From Lachnospiraceae bacterium (lineage in GTDB: Bacteria; Bacillota; Clostridia; Lachnospirales; Lachnospiraceae), in NCBI GenBank assembly GCA_021153325.1, contig JAGKTQ010000005.1, forward strand, positions 23,350 to 87,349: a stretch of DNA of 64,000 nt, read 5' to 3'. How positions within the stretch are numbered: the first letter of the stretch is position 1; every line of letters starts with the position of its first letter. The notes under the pieces are model-generated. The model saw nothing but the letters and a program-made list of their open reading frames with translations. It had not been told where the DNA came from and ran no database searches. The translations under genes and the position numbers were made by a program. Of the stretch, positions 45,129 through 52,978 are shown one piece after another.

Positions 45129-46196
45129 TTACCTTCCAATTATTCTCATAATATCATTATACATGATTAAAACCATCAAAATCATAAAAACTACAAGACC
45201 AATGAAATGTACCATTCCTTCCTTTTCTGGTGGCACAGGCTTTCCTCTGATCACTTCGATCAGCATAAATACCAGCCGCCCACCATCTAATGCAGGCAAT
45301 GGGAGCAGATTAATAATGCCAAGATTTACAGATAATAAAATGGCAATATTCATCATAGAGAGCACCACACTGGATACTCCATATTCTCTTGTTTCCTCAT
45401 AGGTTTCTCCTACAATCTGTGCAATACCGACCGGACCGGAAACATCATCCTTTGACACATTACCCTGTAGCATCATAGCAAGACTCTTAAAAGTCGCACG
45501 CATCCAATATTGCACTTCATAAGCACTATACTTGATCAATTGAAAACCGGAATGTTTTGTATACTGACCATTCCCATAAATTCCCATATAATAGCGATCC
45601 GCTTCTTTATCATAAATAGGATTAAGTATAGTTTCGTACTCTTTTCCATCTCGCTCATATACGATTTCCATACTTTCCCCTTGATTCACCATGGAAATCA
45701 AGGAAATTTCACTATAAAGGTGAATATTTTCGCCATCGATCTCTTTGATAATATCTCCGTTTTGTAGACCCGCTGCCTCTGCTGCTCCTCCTTCTGTCAC
45801 TTCATCGAGCACAGGCAAATTAGAGCCACAATAGCCGACCACAATGAGCGAAAACAAAAAAGCAAGAATAAAATTAAATATGGGTCCCGCTGCCACACAG
45901 GAAATTCTTGCCCAAACATTTGCTGCCAGAAAGGAACCTTCCTCAGGTTTTGCCCCTTCTTCCATATTCATGCCATCCTCGCCGTCAAACATACAAGCTC
46001 CGCCAAAAGGCAATAACTTTAAAGAGTATTTTGTTTCCCCTTTCTGAAAGCCCCAGATCGTTGGTCCCATTCCAACAGAAAATTCCAATACCCGTATACC
46101 ATTTGCTTTTGCAAGAATAAAATGTCCAAGTTCATGGGCAATAACAATGGTGCTAAAAATAATAATAAAAAATATAATTGAAATAAAAACTGTCAC
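45129..46196 (-). CDS. rseP: Site-2 intramembrane zinc metalloprotease RseP
   Basis: Cleaves anti-sigma factors and signal peptides within the membrane, 355 residues. The active site HELGH is in the first TM helix (TIVIAHELGHFILAKANG). A single PDZ domain (about 120-200) includes GLQNGDIIKEIDGENI. The second conserved motif NLLPLPALDGGRLVF is near the C-terminus. Four TM helices are expected. The start overlaps the dxr stop by 4 bases, as in the conserved uppS-cdsA-dxr-rseP operon. Confidence 0.95.
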   Translation of the reverse strand: MTVFISIIFFIIIFSTIVIAHELGHFILAKANGIRVLEFSVGMGPTIWGFQKGETKYSLKLLPFGGACMFDGEDGMNMEEGAKPEEGSFLAANVWARISCVAAGPIFNFILAFLFSLIVVGYCGSNLPVLDEVTEGGAAEAAGLQNGDIIKEIDGENIHLYSEISLISMVNQGESMEIVYERDGKEYETILNPIYDKEADRYYMGIYGNGQYTKHSGFQLIKYSAYEVQYWMRATFKSLAMMLQGNVSKDDVSGPVGIAQIVGETYEETREYGVSSVVLSMMNIAILLSVNLGIINLLPLPALDGGRLVFMLIEVIRGKPVPPEKEGMVHFIGLVVFMILMVLIMYNDIMRIIGR

Positions 46197-47347
46197 TGCA
46201 ATTCCATCCTCTGCATAATATAGTCGTAAGTTTCTGCTTCTGCCATAAGAATCTGTTCCACATTCGGATTGTCTATCACTTTGTGATGTTCCATAGACAT
46301 TTCGATGATTTCAGGAATCTGAAGGAACTTAATCTTTTTATCTAAAAATAATGCCACTGCTTTTTCATTTGCGGCATTATATACCGTTGGCATACTGCCA
46401 CCACACTCTGCTGCCTTGAAAGCCAGTTTTAATCCTGTAAAAGTATCCATATCCGGCTTTTCAAACGTCATCTGCGCCAACTCATAAAAATCCAGTTTTT
46501 TTCCATTCATTGGTCTTCTATCAGGATAGAAAAGCGCATATTGTATTGGCAACTTCATATCCGGTGTTCCAAGCTGTGCCATGATCGCACCATCCACATA
46601 TTCCACCATAGAGTGAATAATACTCTGCGGATGAACTACTACTTGAATCCGGTCTAAGTCTACACCAAAAAGCCATTTTGCCTCGATGACCTCAAGTCCT
46701 TTATTCACTAAAGTGGAAGAATCAATTGTAATTTTTCTTCCCATAGACCAGTTCGGATGTTTTAGCGCATCTTCTACTGTCTTTGTCGCCAGTTCTTCTT
46801 TTGTTTTTCCACGGAAAGGACCTCCGGAAGCGGTAAGCAAAATCTTATTTATCTGCTTTTTATTCTCTCCGTTCATAGATTGAAAGATTGCACTGTGTTC
46901 GCTATCTACCGGCAAAATAGGAACACCCATTTTCGCTGCAAGAGGCATGATAATGTGTCCAGCTGTTACTAAAGTTTCTTTGTTGGCAAGAGCGATGGTC
47001 TTTCCGCTTTCAATCGCTGCAATAGTAGGGCGTATTCCAATCATTCCTACAATGGCTGTCAGTACAACATCTGTTTCCGGCAAAGTAGAAATATCAAGCA
47101 GTCCTTCCATCCCATAGCCGATTTCCACATCCAGATCAGCTGTTTTCTGTTTCAATGCTTTGGCAGCCTCTTCGGTCCACATAACTGCCTTTTTCGGATG
47201 AAATTCGCGGATCTGTTTTTCCATCAGCTCCACATTTGTTCCTGCCGCCAAAGCAGTAACTTTTAAATCTTCATGATAGGCTCTTACAACTTCTAACGTC
47301 TGCGTTCCAATGGAACCGGTAGAGCCAAGTATTGTTAAATGCTTCAT
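46193..47347 (-). CDS. dxr: 1-deoxy-D-xylulose 5-phosphate reductoisomerase
   Basis: First committed enzyme of the MEP pathway, NADPH-dependent, 384 residues. The dinucleotide loop is LGSTGSIGTQTLEVV. The metal and substrate residues lie in VDSEHSAIFQ and ILLTASGGPFRGK, followed by NWSMGRKITIDSSTLVNKG. The C-terminal helical domain has YNAANEKAVALFLDKKI. It is overlapped by rseP and placed 30 bases after the cdsA stop. Confidence 0.97.
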   Translation of the reverse strand: MKHLTILGSTGSIGTQTLEVVRAYHEDLKVTALAAGTNVELMEKQIREFHPKKAVMWTEEAAKALKQKTADLDVEIGYGMEGLLDISTLPETDVVLTAIVGMIGIRPTIAAIESGKTIALANKETLVTAGHIIMPLAAKMGVPILPVDSEHSAIFQSMNGENKKQINKILLTASGGPFRGKTKEELATKTVEDALKHPNWSMGRKITIDSSTLVNKGLEVIEAKWLFGVDLDRIQVVVHPQSIIHSMVEYVDGAIMAQLGTPDMKLPIQYALFYPDRRPMNGKKLDFYELAQMTFEKPDMDTFTGLKLAFKAAECGGSMPTVYNAANEKAVALFLDKKIKFLQIPEIIEMSMEHHKVIDNPNVEQILMAEAETYDYIMQRMELQ

Positions 47348-47377
47348 CTTTGCTCCTATCCGCCTGCTATATGCTGT

Positions 47378-48217
47378 TTACAGCATCACAAGTGCTAAAA
47401 AATAAATAATCGGTGCAGTAAATATCACACTATCGAATCGATCCATAATTCCACCATGTCCCGGGATCAATGTTCCATAATCTTTAATTTCATGATCTCT
47501 CTTAATACCGGACGCTGCCAGATCACCTACTTGTGAAATCACAGCACCAACTCCACCAATCACAGCAAATACCAGTGCAATCTTTTGATCCGGCATAACT
47601 TTGTCTACAATAAAGTAGCCATACAGCGCACCAAGCGCCGCTGCTCCTACTACACCGCCAACAGCTCCTTCTATTGACTTTTTGGGGCTTAACTTTGGTG
47701 CAAATTTATGTTTACCGATCAACATTCCAACACAATACGCACATGTATCACATCCCCATGAACTGATCAGTATCATCCACACTATATAATTTCCATTTTC
47801 AAGCGCTCTTGTCAAATACAAAAAGGACAACATGACTGGTGCATATATAAAAGAGAAAAAGGCTGCCATAATCTGATTTGCTTTAAACTTCGGGAAAGAA
47901 AGTACGTACACGAACATAAAGCATACGAGTACAGCTATGAACACTAAGACCATTGCAGTTGACAATAAGGCAGCATCAAATACCCTTCCCTGCATTCCGA
48001 TCACAAGATAATAAATTGCCGTACAGACAACACCTGTGATTTCCAATCCATTCATTACCTTTTCTTCTGTATGAATGCCGGTTGCCTTTGAAAGCTCCAT
48101 GAATGCAATAATTGATATCGCAAAAAGCGTTGCCCAAAGAATCGGACCTCCCGCTATTATTGTAACCAATGCGATAATAACTAAAACAATCCCACTGAGT
48201 AATCTGGTTTTAAACAT
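47378..48217 (-). CDS. cdsA: Phosphatidate cytidylyltransferase
   Basis: Makes CDP-diacylglycerol for phospholipid synthesis. The integral membrane protein has 279 residues and about 8 TM helices. The start chosen is MFKTRLLSG, with GGAGGAAT upstream; the frame is open to 48235. It has [13 protein letters not shown] and the CdsA signature region [26 protein letters not shown]. It is located between uppS and dxr in the usual order. Confidence 0.95.
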   Translation of the reverse strand: MFKTRLLSGIVLVIIALVTIIAGGPILWATLFAISIIAFMELSKATGIHTEEKVMNGLEITGVVCTAIYYLVIGMQGRVFDAALLSTAMVLVFIAVLVCFMFVYVLSFPKFKANQIMAAFFSFIYAPVMLSFLYLTRALENGNYIVWMILISSWGCDTCAYCVGMLIGKHKFAPKLSPKKSIEGAVGGVVGAAALGALYGYFIVDKVMPDQKIALVFAVIGGVGAVISQVGDLAASGIKRDHEIKDYGTLIPGHGGIMDRFDSVIFTAPIIYFLALVML

Positions 48218-48239
48218 GGTATTCCTCCAATACAAAAAC

Positions 48240-48947
48240 TTATTCTTCTTTTAGAAGACCGTATCTTCTGTCTCTATGATTATATGCTTCTACAGCTTTT
48301 TCTAATTCTTTTTTTGAAAAATCCGGCCAAGCAACCGGCGTAAAATAAAACTCTGTATAAGCTAACTGCCAAAGTAAAAAATTTGAAATTCTCTGTTCAT
48401 TGCACGTACGGATAAGTAAATCCGGTTCCGGGATTCCTTTTGTATCCAATGTATCTGAAATTAACTGCTCTGTAATTTCCTCAGGCTTCAGATTTCCTTT
48501 TTCCACCTCTGCCGCCAGTGCCTTTACAGCACGTGTAATTTCATCTCTTCCACCATAATTAAGGGCTATTTGAAAATGCAGTCCGGTATTGTTTTCCGTT
48601 GCCTTTTCCAATTCATCAATTCTTGTTCGGATATCTTCATCCAAACGTGTCTTATCTCCGATCACTCTGACACACATATTATTTTTTTCTGCTGTTTTCA
48701 GACAGTTCTTCATATAATTTCTAAGAAGCTTCATTAAAGCATCCACTTCATCCTGTGGACGATTCCAGTTTTCCGTAGAGAACGCATATACCGTTAAGTA
48801 CTGTATCCCCATTTTGTATGCTTCCTCGCAAATAACCTCTACCGTTTTTGCTCCTTGTACATGACCATAATTTCTAGGCATTCCTTTTGCTTTTGCCCAT
48901 CTTCCGTTTCCATCCAAAATAATCGCTACATGATTTGGGATATTCAT
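48240..48947 (-). CDS. uppS: Isoprenyl transferase (undecaprenyl diphosphate synthase)
   Basis: Makes the C55 lipid carrier for wall polymers. The protein has 235 residues from the ATG with GGGTGAAAG upstream; a longer frame to 48995 is not supported. The catalytic Asp is in [16 protein letters not shown], with [11 protein letters not shown] and [12 protein letters not shown]. The substrate motif that is usually RTSGEQRISNF reads [11 protein letters not shown], a Ser-Gly to Cys-Asn change. Its context with cdsA, dxr and rseP couples isoprenoid and lipid supply. Confidence 0.95.
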   Translation of the reverse strand: MNIPNHVAIILDGNGRWAKAKGMPRNYGHVQGAKTVEVICEEAYKMGIQYLTVYAFSTENWNRPQDEVDALMKLLRNYMKNCLKTAEKNNMCVRVIGDKTRLDEDIRTRIDELEKATENNTGLHFQIALNYGGRDEITRAVKALAAEVEKGNLKPEEITEQLISDTLDTKGIPEPDLLIRTCNEQRISNFLLWQLAYTEFYFTPVAWPDFSKKELEKAVEAYNHRDRRYGLLKEE

Positions 48948-48987
48948 TTTTCTTTCACCCTTGACTCTTTCTATAGATTGCAACGAA

Positions 48988-49027
48988 AGGGGCAAGCCGT
49001 CTCAATGTAATCACACCGCCTGCCCCT
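48988..49027 (-). terminator. GC-rich hairpin between frr and uppS
   Basis: On the minus strand AGGGGCAGGC pairs with GCTTGCCCCT with one G-U pair, followed by a short TTTCG. The weak U-tract suggests partial termination or an mRNA processing or stability element rather than full termination. Confidence 0.55.
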
Positions 49028-49066
49028 CATTAGTTTTTAACCAATTGCAAAGGATTAATTTTATTA

Positions 49067-49618
49067 TTAAACTGTAAGAATTTCCTTTGACTTTTCTTCT
49101 ACTAATCCATCAATATCTTTTACAAATTTATCAGTAAGCTTCTGTAATTTATCTTCTAATTGCTTGATCTCATCTTCTGATACTTCTTCTTTTGCAAGCT
49201 TTTTAAAAGCATCATTTCCTTCACGTCTGATATTACGGATAGCAACTTTGCCATCTTCACCTTTTTTCTTTACTTCCTTGACAAGCTCTTTACGACGTTC
49301 CTCTGTAAGTTCAGGAAATACTAAACGGATAACGCTTCCATCGTTGGAAGGGGTGATTCCTACATCTGATGCCATGATTGCTTTTTCGATTTCACGAATC
49401 AGACTCTTCTCCCAAGGTGCGATCTGAATCATTCTTGCTTCCGGTACGCTGATATTACCGACCTGCTGGATCGGTGTAGGTGTACCATAGTAATCTACTT
49501 TAATTTTATCAAGTACATGAGGATTGGCACGTCCTGCACGAATAGTTGCTAAATCCGCTACTAAATAGTCATATGCCTTTGTCATTTTTTCCTCAAACTG
49601 CTTTAATCTTTCATCCAT
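49067..49618 (-). CDS. frr: Ribosome recycling factor
   Basis: Splits post-termination ribosomes together with EF-G. The 183-residue protein has the family segments LATIRAGRANPHVLDKIKVD, YYGTPTPIQQVGNISVPEAR and RLVFPELTEERRKELVK. It lies 39 bases downstream of pyrH; pyrH-frr-uppS is a widely conserved order. Confidence 0.97.
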   Translation of the reverse strand: MDERLKQFEEKMTKAYDYLVADLATIRAGRANPHVLDKIKVDYYGTPTPIQQVGNISVPEARMIQIAPWEKSLIREIEKAIMASDVGITPSNDGSVIRLVFPELTEERRKELVKEVKKKGEDGKVAIRNIRREGNDAFKKLAKEEVSEDEIKQLEDKLQKLTDKFVKDIDGLVEEKSKEILTV

Positions 49619-49657
49619 GTAAAAATTGCTCCTTTCAAAGTCAGGTATTATTCGATT

Positions 49658-50353
49658 TTATACAGTAACCTTCGTTCCTTTGAACTCTCCTTTTACTGTA
49701 TTTACAATGCTATTCTCTTCATTCAGTCCAAAAACCCACATTGGCATTTTATTATCTCTTGCCAATATAGAAGCGGTCATATCTACTACTTGAAGATTTT
49801 TGGCTACTACATCATCAATGCTGATCTCATCATATTTAACAGCATTAGGATTCACCTTCGGATCAGAATCATATACGCCATCAATTGCTTTTGCTAACAA
49901 AATCACATCAGCTTCTACTTCTACCGCACGAAGCACTACACCTGTATCCGTTGAAAAATAAGGATGTCCTGTACCGCCTGCAAAAAATACGACCTGCCCT
50001 TTTTCAAAGTACTTATTTGCTCTATCTTTTGAAAAAAGCTTAGTAAAAGAACCACATTCAAAAGGAGTAAGTATATTTGTCATCATTCCGACAGAACGGA
50101 AAATTTCAGACACATAAATACAATTCATGATAGTAGCAAGCATTCCAATCTGATCTGCCTTTGTACGGTCAATATTTTCACTGGAACGACCACGCCAAAA
50201 ATTACCGCCACCAATAACAATTCCTACTTGTATGCCGTCGTCTACAAGCTGTTTTACCTGTTTTGCAACGCCGACTACTGTTTCTTCATCAAATCCGGTT
50301 TTCTTTTCTCCGGCTAATGCTTCTCCACTTAATTTAAGTAAAATTCGTTTCAT
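49658..50353 (-). CDS. pyrH: UMP kinase
   Basis: Phosphorylates UMP to UDP. The 231-residue protein of the amino-acid kinase fold has RILLKLSGEALAG, GIVIGGGNFWRGR, FFAGGTGHPYFSTDT and VYDSDPKVNPNA. The preferred start is the ATG with GAGG seven bases upstream; an ATG two codons earlier nearly abuts that site. It is preceded by the bactofilin gene after 14 bases, an unusual neighbour since tsf/rpsB normally lie upstream. Confidence 0.96.
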   Translation of the reverse strand: MKRILLKLSGEALAGEKKTGFDEETVVGVAKQVKQLVDDGIQVGIVIGGGNFWRGRSSENIDRTKADQIGMLATIMNCIYVSEIFRSVGMMTNILTPFECGSFTKLFSKDRANKYFEKGQVVFFAGGTGHPYFSTDTGVVLRAVEVEADVILLAKAIDGVYDSDPKVNPNAVKYDEISIDDVVAKNLQVVDMTASILARDNKMPMWVFGLNEENSIVNTVKGEFKGTKVTV

Positions 50354-50367
50354 ATGCATGCCTCATA

Positions 50368-51870
50368 TTATTTATTATTTTTTGCTTTTTTAAAATCTTC
50401 AAAGAAGGAAGAAGGATTAACATCTGCATAGCACTGTGAACACATACCTTCAATAACTGCACCATTATTAATCTGTACAGATTTTGATTTAATATTACCC
50501 ATAACAATTGCAGAAGTATCTAATACAACAGGACCATGTACATCAATATCACCTTTAACAGCACCTGCGATTACTGCACTTGTTGCAGAAATGTTACCAA
50601 TAATTACAGAACTCTGTCCAATTTTTACAGAGCCTTCACTGGAAATTTCACCCATGATCTTTGCGTTTTCTGCATAAACTTCAGCAGCTTTTGAATTACC
50701 CTGAATAGAACCTGTAATATTAAGTTTTCCAAGAATGTCAATATTACCTACAATAGAACCAATTACTTCAACGGAACCTTCTGATACAATATCACCATTG
50801 ATCGTCATACCTGCTGTAATAACAGCTGTCTCATCTACTGCTTCTCTGTTTGTAAACTGTGAATCCATATTTAATCCCCCTACATTTTCTGTCGTTGTAT
50901 TTTCTGAAACTACTGTTTCGTTCATCATACCGTCTTCCGGTAAAAAGTCCATATTCATAGTTGTTTTCTCCTCGTCGTTTTCTTGTACTACATCTATAGC
51001 TTCTGCTAAAGAATCCATTTCATTTACTACTTCTAAAATCTCTTCCTTAGACAGCTCGCCATCTTCTTTTACTGCACTTAATACTTCTTCTGTACTCTGC
51101 AATTCCATTGCGGATTCTTCCTCTGCCATGATAGGTTCTTCGATCTCAGCGATTGATTCTTCTATCTCAGCAATCGACTCTTCCACTTCCACCACTGGCT
51201 CTTCAATCTCTGCTGCAACTTCCTCTGCTTCCACTACTGGCTCTTCGATCTCTGCTGCAACTTCCTCTGCTTCCACTACTGGTTCTTCGATCTCTGCTGC
51301 AACTTCCTCTGCTTCCACTACTGGCTCTTCGATCTCTACTGCAACTTCCTCTGCTTCCACTACTGGCTCTTCGATCTCTACTGCTTCTTCCAACTTGCTT
51401 ACGCTGGTTTCTTTTTCTGCAGCATCATCCTGGAAGGATTTTGCGAAATAGCTGTCTTCGTCTATCATTGGCATTTCATCTTCATCATCCAAGAAGTCTT
51501 CCTCTATATCTTCATCCAAGAAACCTTCTTCCAATTCTTCCATTCCAGCAAAAAGAGCATCTGTATCCATTTTTTCCAACATTTCTTCCAGACTCTTTGC
51601 ATCATTTGGAATAGCTGTTGTTTCCTTTTCAGAATCACTGCTTTCTTTAGCAGCTACCTCATCAGAGATCACTACCTCTTCCAAATCCTCTGCATTTTCC
51701 TGAACAGCTGCATCTTCAAGGACTGCTTCCTCTTTCAGGACTGTTGCCTCTTCCAGAACAGCTTCCTTCTCCACGCCTGTTTCCTTTTCTAATTCTAAAA
51801 GGTCATCGTCAGCGAGTAGTTCATTTACCGCCTGTGATAAGTCTTCCTTTAACTCCGAAAAAAAGCCCAT
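50368..51870 (-). CDS. Bactofilin-domain protein with long acidic repeat region
   Basis: Polymer-forming cytoskeletal protein of 500 residues. The first 330 or so residues are extremely acidic and low in complexity, including nearly identical 14-residue repeats VEIEEPVVEAEEVA (about 162-228). The C-terminal bactofilin (DUF583) beta-helix spans about 345-470 with GMTINGDIVSEGSVEVIG, GNIDILGKLNITGSI, GEISSEGSVKIGQ and GAVKGDIDVHGPVVLD, followed by a Cys pair in EGMCSQCYAD. Bactofilins self-assemble at the membrane and often guide wall enzymes. Here the gene lies 18 bases after a polysaccharide deacetylase and 14 bases before pyrH. The acidic arm resembles an entropic bristle; its role is unknown. 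Confidence 0.88.
   Translation of the reverse strand: MGFFSELKEDLSQAVNELLADDDLLELEKETGVEKEAVLEEATVLKEEAVLEDAAVQENAEDLEEVVISDEVAAKESSDSEKETTAIPNDAKSLEEMLEKMDTDALFAGMEELEEGFLDEDIEEDFLDDEDEMPMIDEDSYFAKSFQDDAAEKETSVSKLEEAVEIEEPVVEAEEVAVEIEEPVVEAEEVAAEIEEPVVEAEEVAAEIEEPVVEAEEVAAEIEEPVVEVEESIAEIEESIAEIEEPIMAEEESAMELQSTEEVLSAVKEDGELSKEEILEVVNEMDSLAEAIDVVQENDEEKTTMNMDFLPEDGMMNETVVSENTTTENVGGLNMDSQFTNREAVDETAVITAGMTINGDIVSEGSVEVIGSIVGNIDILGKLNITGSIQGNSKAAEVYAENAKIMGEISSEGSVKIGQSSVIIGNISATSAVIAGAVKGDIDVHGPVVLDTSAIVMGNIKSKSVQINNGAVIEGMCSQCYADVNPSSFFEDFKKAKNNK
51187..51384 (-). repeat. 42-bp tandem repeat within the bactofilin gene
   Basis: About 4.7 head-to-tail copies of a 42-base unit (copies start near 51187, 51229, 51271, 51313 and 51355) encode the 14-residue unit VEIEEPVVEAEEVA. 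Copies differ by only a few bases and the period is a multiple of three, so copy-number change would keep the frame. Recent expansion or homogenisation is likely. Confidence 0.92.
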
Positions 51871-51888
51871 CCTTCGTCCTCCATTCTT

Positions 51889-52860
51889 TTAATTCTTTAT
51901 CTGCTGAACCGGTACCGTATCATCGGTTATCGGTACAATCTGCGTATTATCAAGCGCAAGTATATTTTCTATCAATGTCGGCAGCGCTTCCACGGTTGTA
52001 TACTTATCTTGTGAATCATGCATTAATATAAAAGCATTATTATAATAATCCATATTTTCCATACAATTGTCAACAATTTGTTGTGCGCTCAAGGTACTTC
52101 CCGAAGAATCCCCTGAAGAAACATTCCAATCGTAATAAGTAACACCCTGTTCCGACAAATAATCTATTAATTCATTCATTCCCACCTGGCTGACTGTATT
52201 ACTGCTTCCGCCTGGGAAACGATATACCTTACTTTCTACTCCGGTTATATCATAAAGATATTGTTGAAGCTTTGTGAAATCTTCTGCAAAGCTTTCCTTG
52301 GAGGCATAAATTCCCTCATATTTATGACTGTAAGAATGCATGCCTAATGTATGCCCTTCATCCACAATCCTCTGATATACTTCTATGTAGGATTCCTGCT
52401 CTTTTCCTGTTACAAAAAAAGTAGCTTTTACATCATATTCTTTTAAAATATCAAGAATTTCTTCTGTGTATATACTAGGACCATCATCAAACGTAAGATA
52501 TACCTTTCTTACCTGTTCTGAAGCATCCCCTGTACTTTCCGCTGTAGCATTTTCTACTGCTGCATTTTCCATAGTAGTTTTGGCTTCCTCTGTATTTTGC
52601 CCCGTCTGTTGTAAGGAAGAATCTGCAGCTACATTTACCGCCCCTGTATTCTGTACTTCTTCACTCAAGGTTGTCATCTGCTCATTCAATTTTTCTATCT
52701 GATTTTGAAGTTTTGCACTTTTTACAAATAGAATGATACAAAGCAGTGTTGGAAGCAAGATTGCGGCCATCGTTGTTATAATAATTATCTTTTTAAGCCT
52801 CTGCACACGGTTGCGACGTTGCTCCCGTTTTTGCACATCTGTAGGAGTTTCTGTCCCCAT
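51889..52860 (-). CDS. Polysaccharide deacetylase (NodB/PgdA-like), membrane-anchored
   Basis: Removes acetyl groups from envelope glycans, outside the cell. The protein has 323 residues, a TM helix at about 24-46 and a short coiled coil (about 48-70). A Thr/Ala-rich linker leads to the NodB domain (about 125-310). Motif 1 is YLTFDDGPS with catalytic Asp and metal-binding Asp, motif 2 is HSYSH, motif 3 is RFPGG, then WNVSSGDSS and ILMHDS. Intact metal ligands predict activity, probably on peptidoglycan N-acetylglucosamine. It is first in the unit with bactofilin; the promoter is at 52899-52907. Confidence 0.92.
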   Translation of the reverse strand: MGTETPTDVQKREQRRNRVQRLKKIIIITTMAAILLPTLLCIILFVKSAKLQNQIEKLNEQMTTLSEEVQNTGAVNVAADSSLQQTGQNTEEAKTTMENAAVENATAESTGDASEQVRKVYLTFDDGPSIYTEEILDILKEYDVKATFFVTGKEQESYIEVYQRIVDEGHTLGMHSYSHKYEGIYASKESFAEDFTKLQQYLYDITGVESKVYRFPGGSSNTVSQVGMNELIDYLSEQGVTYYDWNVSSGDSSGSTLSAQQIVDNCMENMDYYNNAFILMHDSQDKYTTVEALPTLIENILALDNTQIVPITDDTVPVQQIKN

Positions 52861-52898
52861 AACTAAATCCCTTTCTTTAGCTTACAAATTTCTAATAC

Positions 52899-52907
52899 AT
52901 TGTATCA
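52899..52907 (-). promoter_or_regulatory. Extended -10 promoter of the deacetylase-bactofilin-pyrH unit
   Basis: On the minus strand TGA-TACAAT (-10 at 52899-52904) lies about 40 bases before the deacetylase start, with no strong -35. Continuous minus-strand spacing suggests it can drive transcription through pyrH, frr and beyond to rseP. Confidence 0.6.
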
Positions 52908-52954
52908 CAAATCTACACTTGGGAAAAGAAATTTTTTTAAGGTTTTTCCTCAAA

Positions 52955-52978
52955 GAGGCATAGCGTAAGCTATGCCTC
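52955..52978 (-). terminator. Hairpin overlapping the exporter stop codon
   Basis: GAGGCATAGC pairs perfectly with GCTATGCCTC around a 4-base loop. The exporter stop codon TAG lies within the first arm on the minus strand. Only CTTTG follows, so the U-tract is weak and termination may be partial. Confidence 0.6.

Noticed and set aside
51187..51384. Regular repeats considered as a CRISPR array
   Set aside because: The copies are directly adjacent with no unique spacers, the period is 42 bases, and they encode protein in frame.
51153..51614. Long plus-strand open frames opposite the bactofilin gene
   Set aside because: They are the antisense reading of the 42-bp acidic repeats, with Leu/Pro or Ser/Thr runs and no ribosome binding site.
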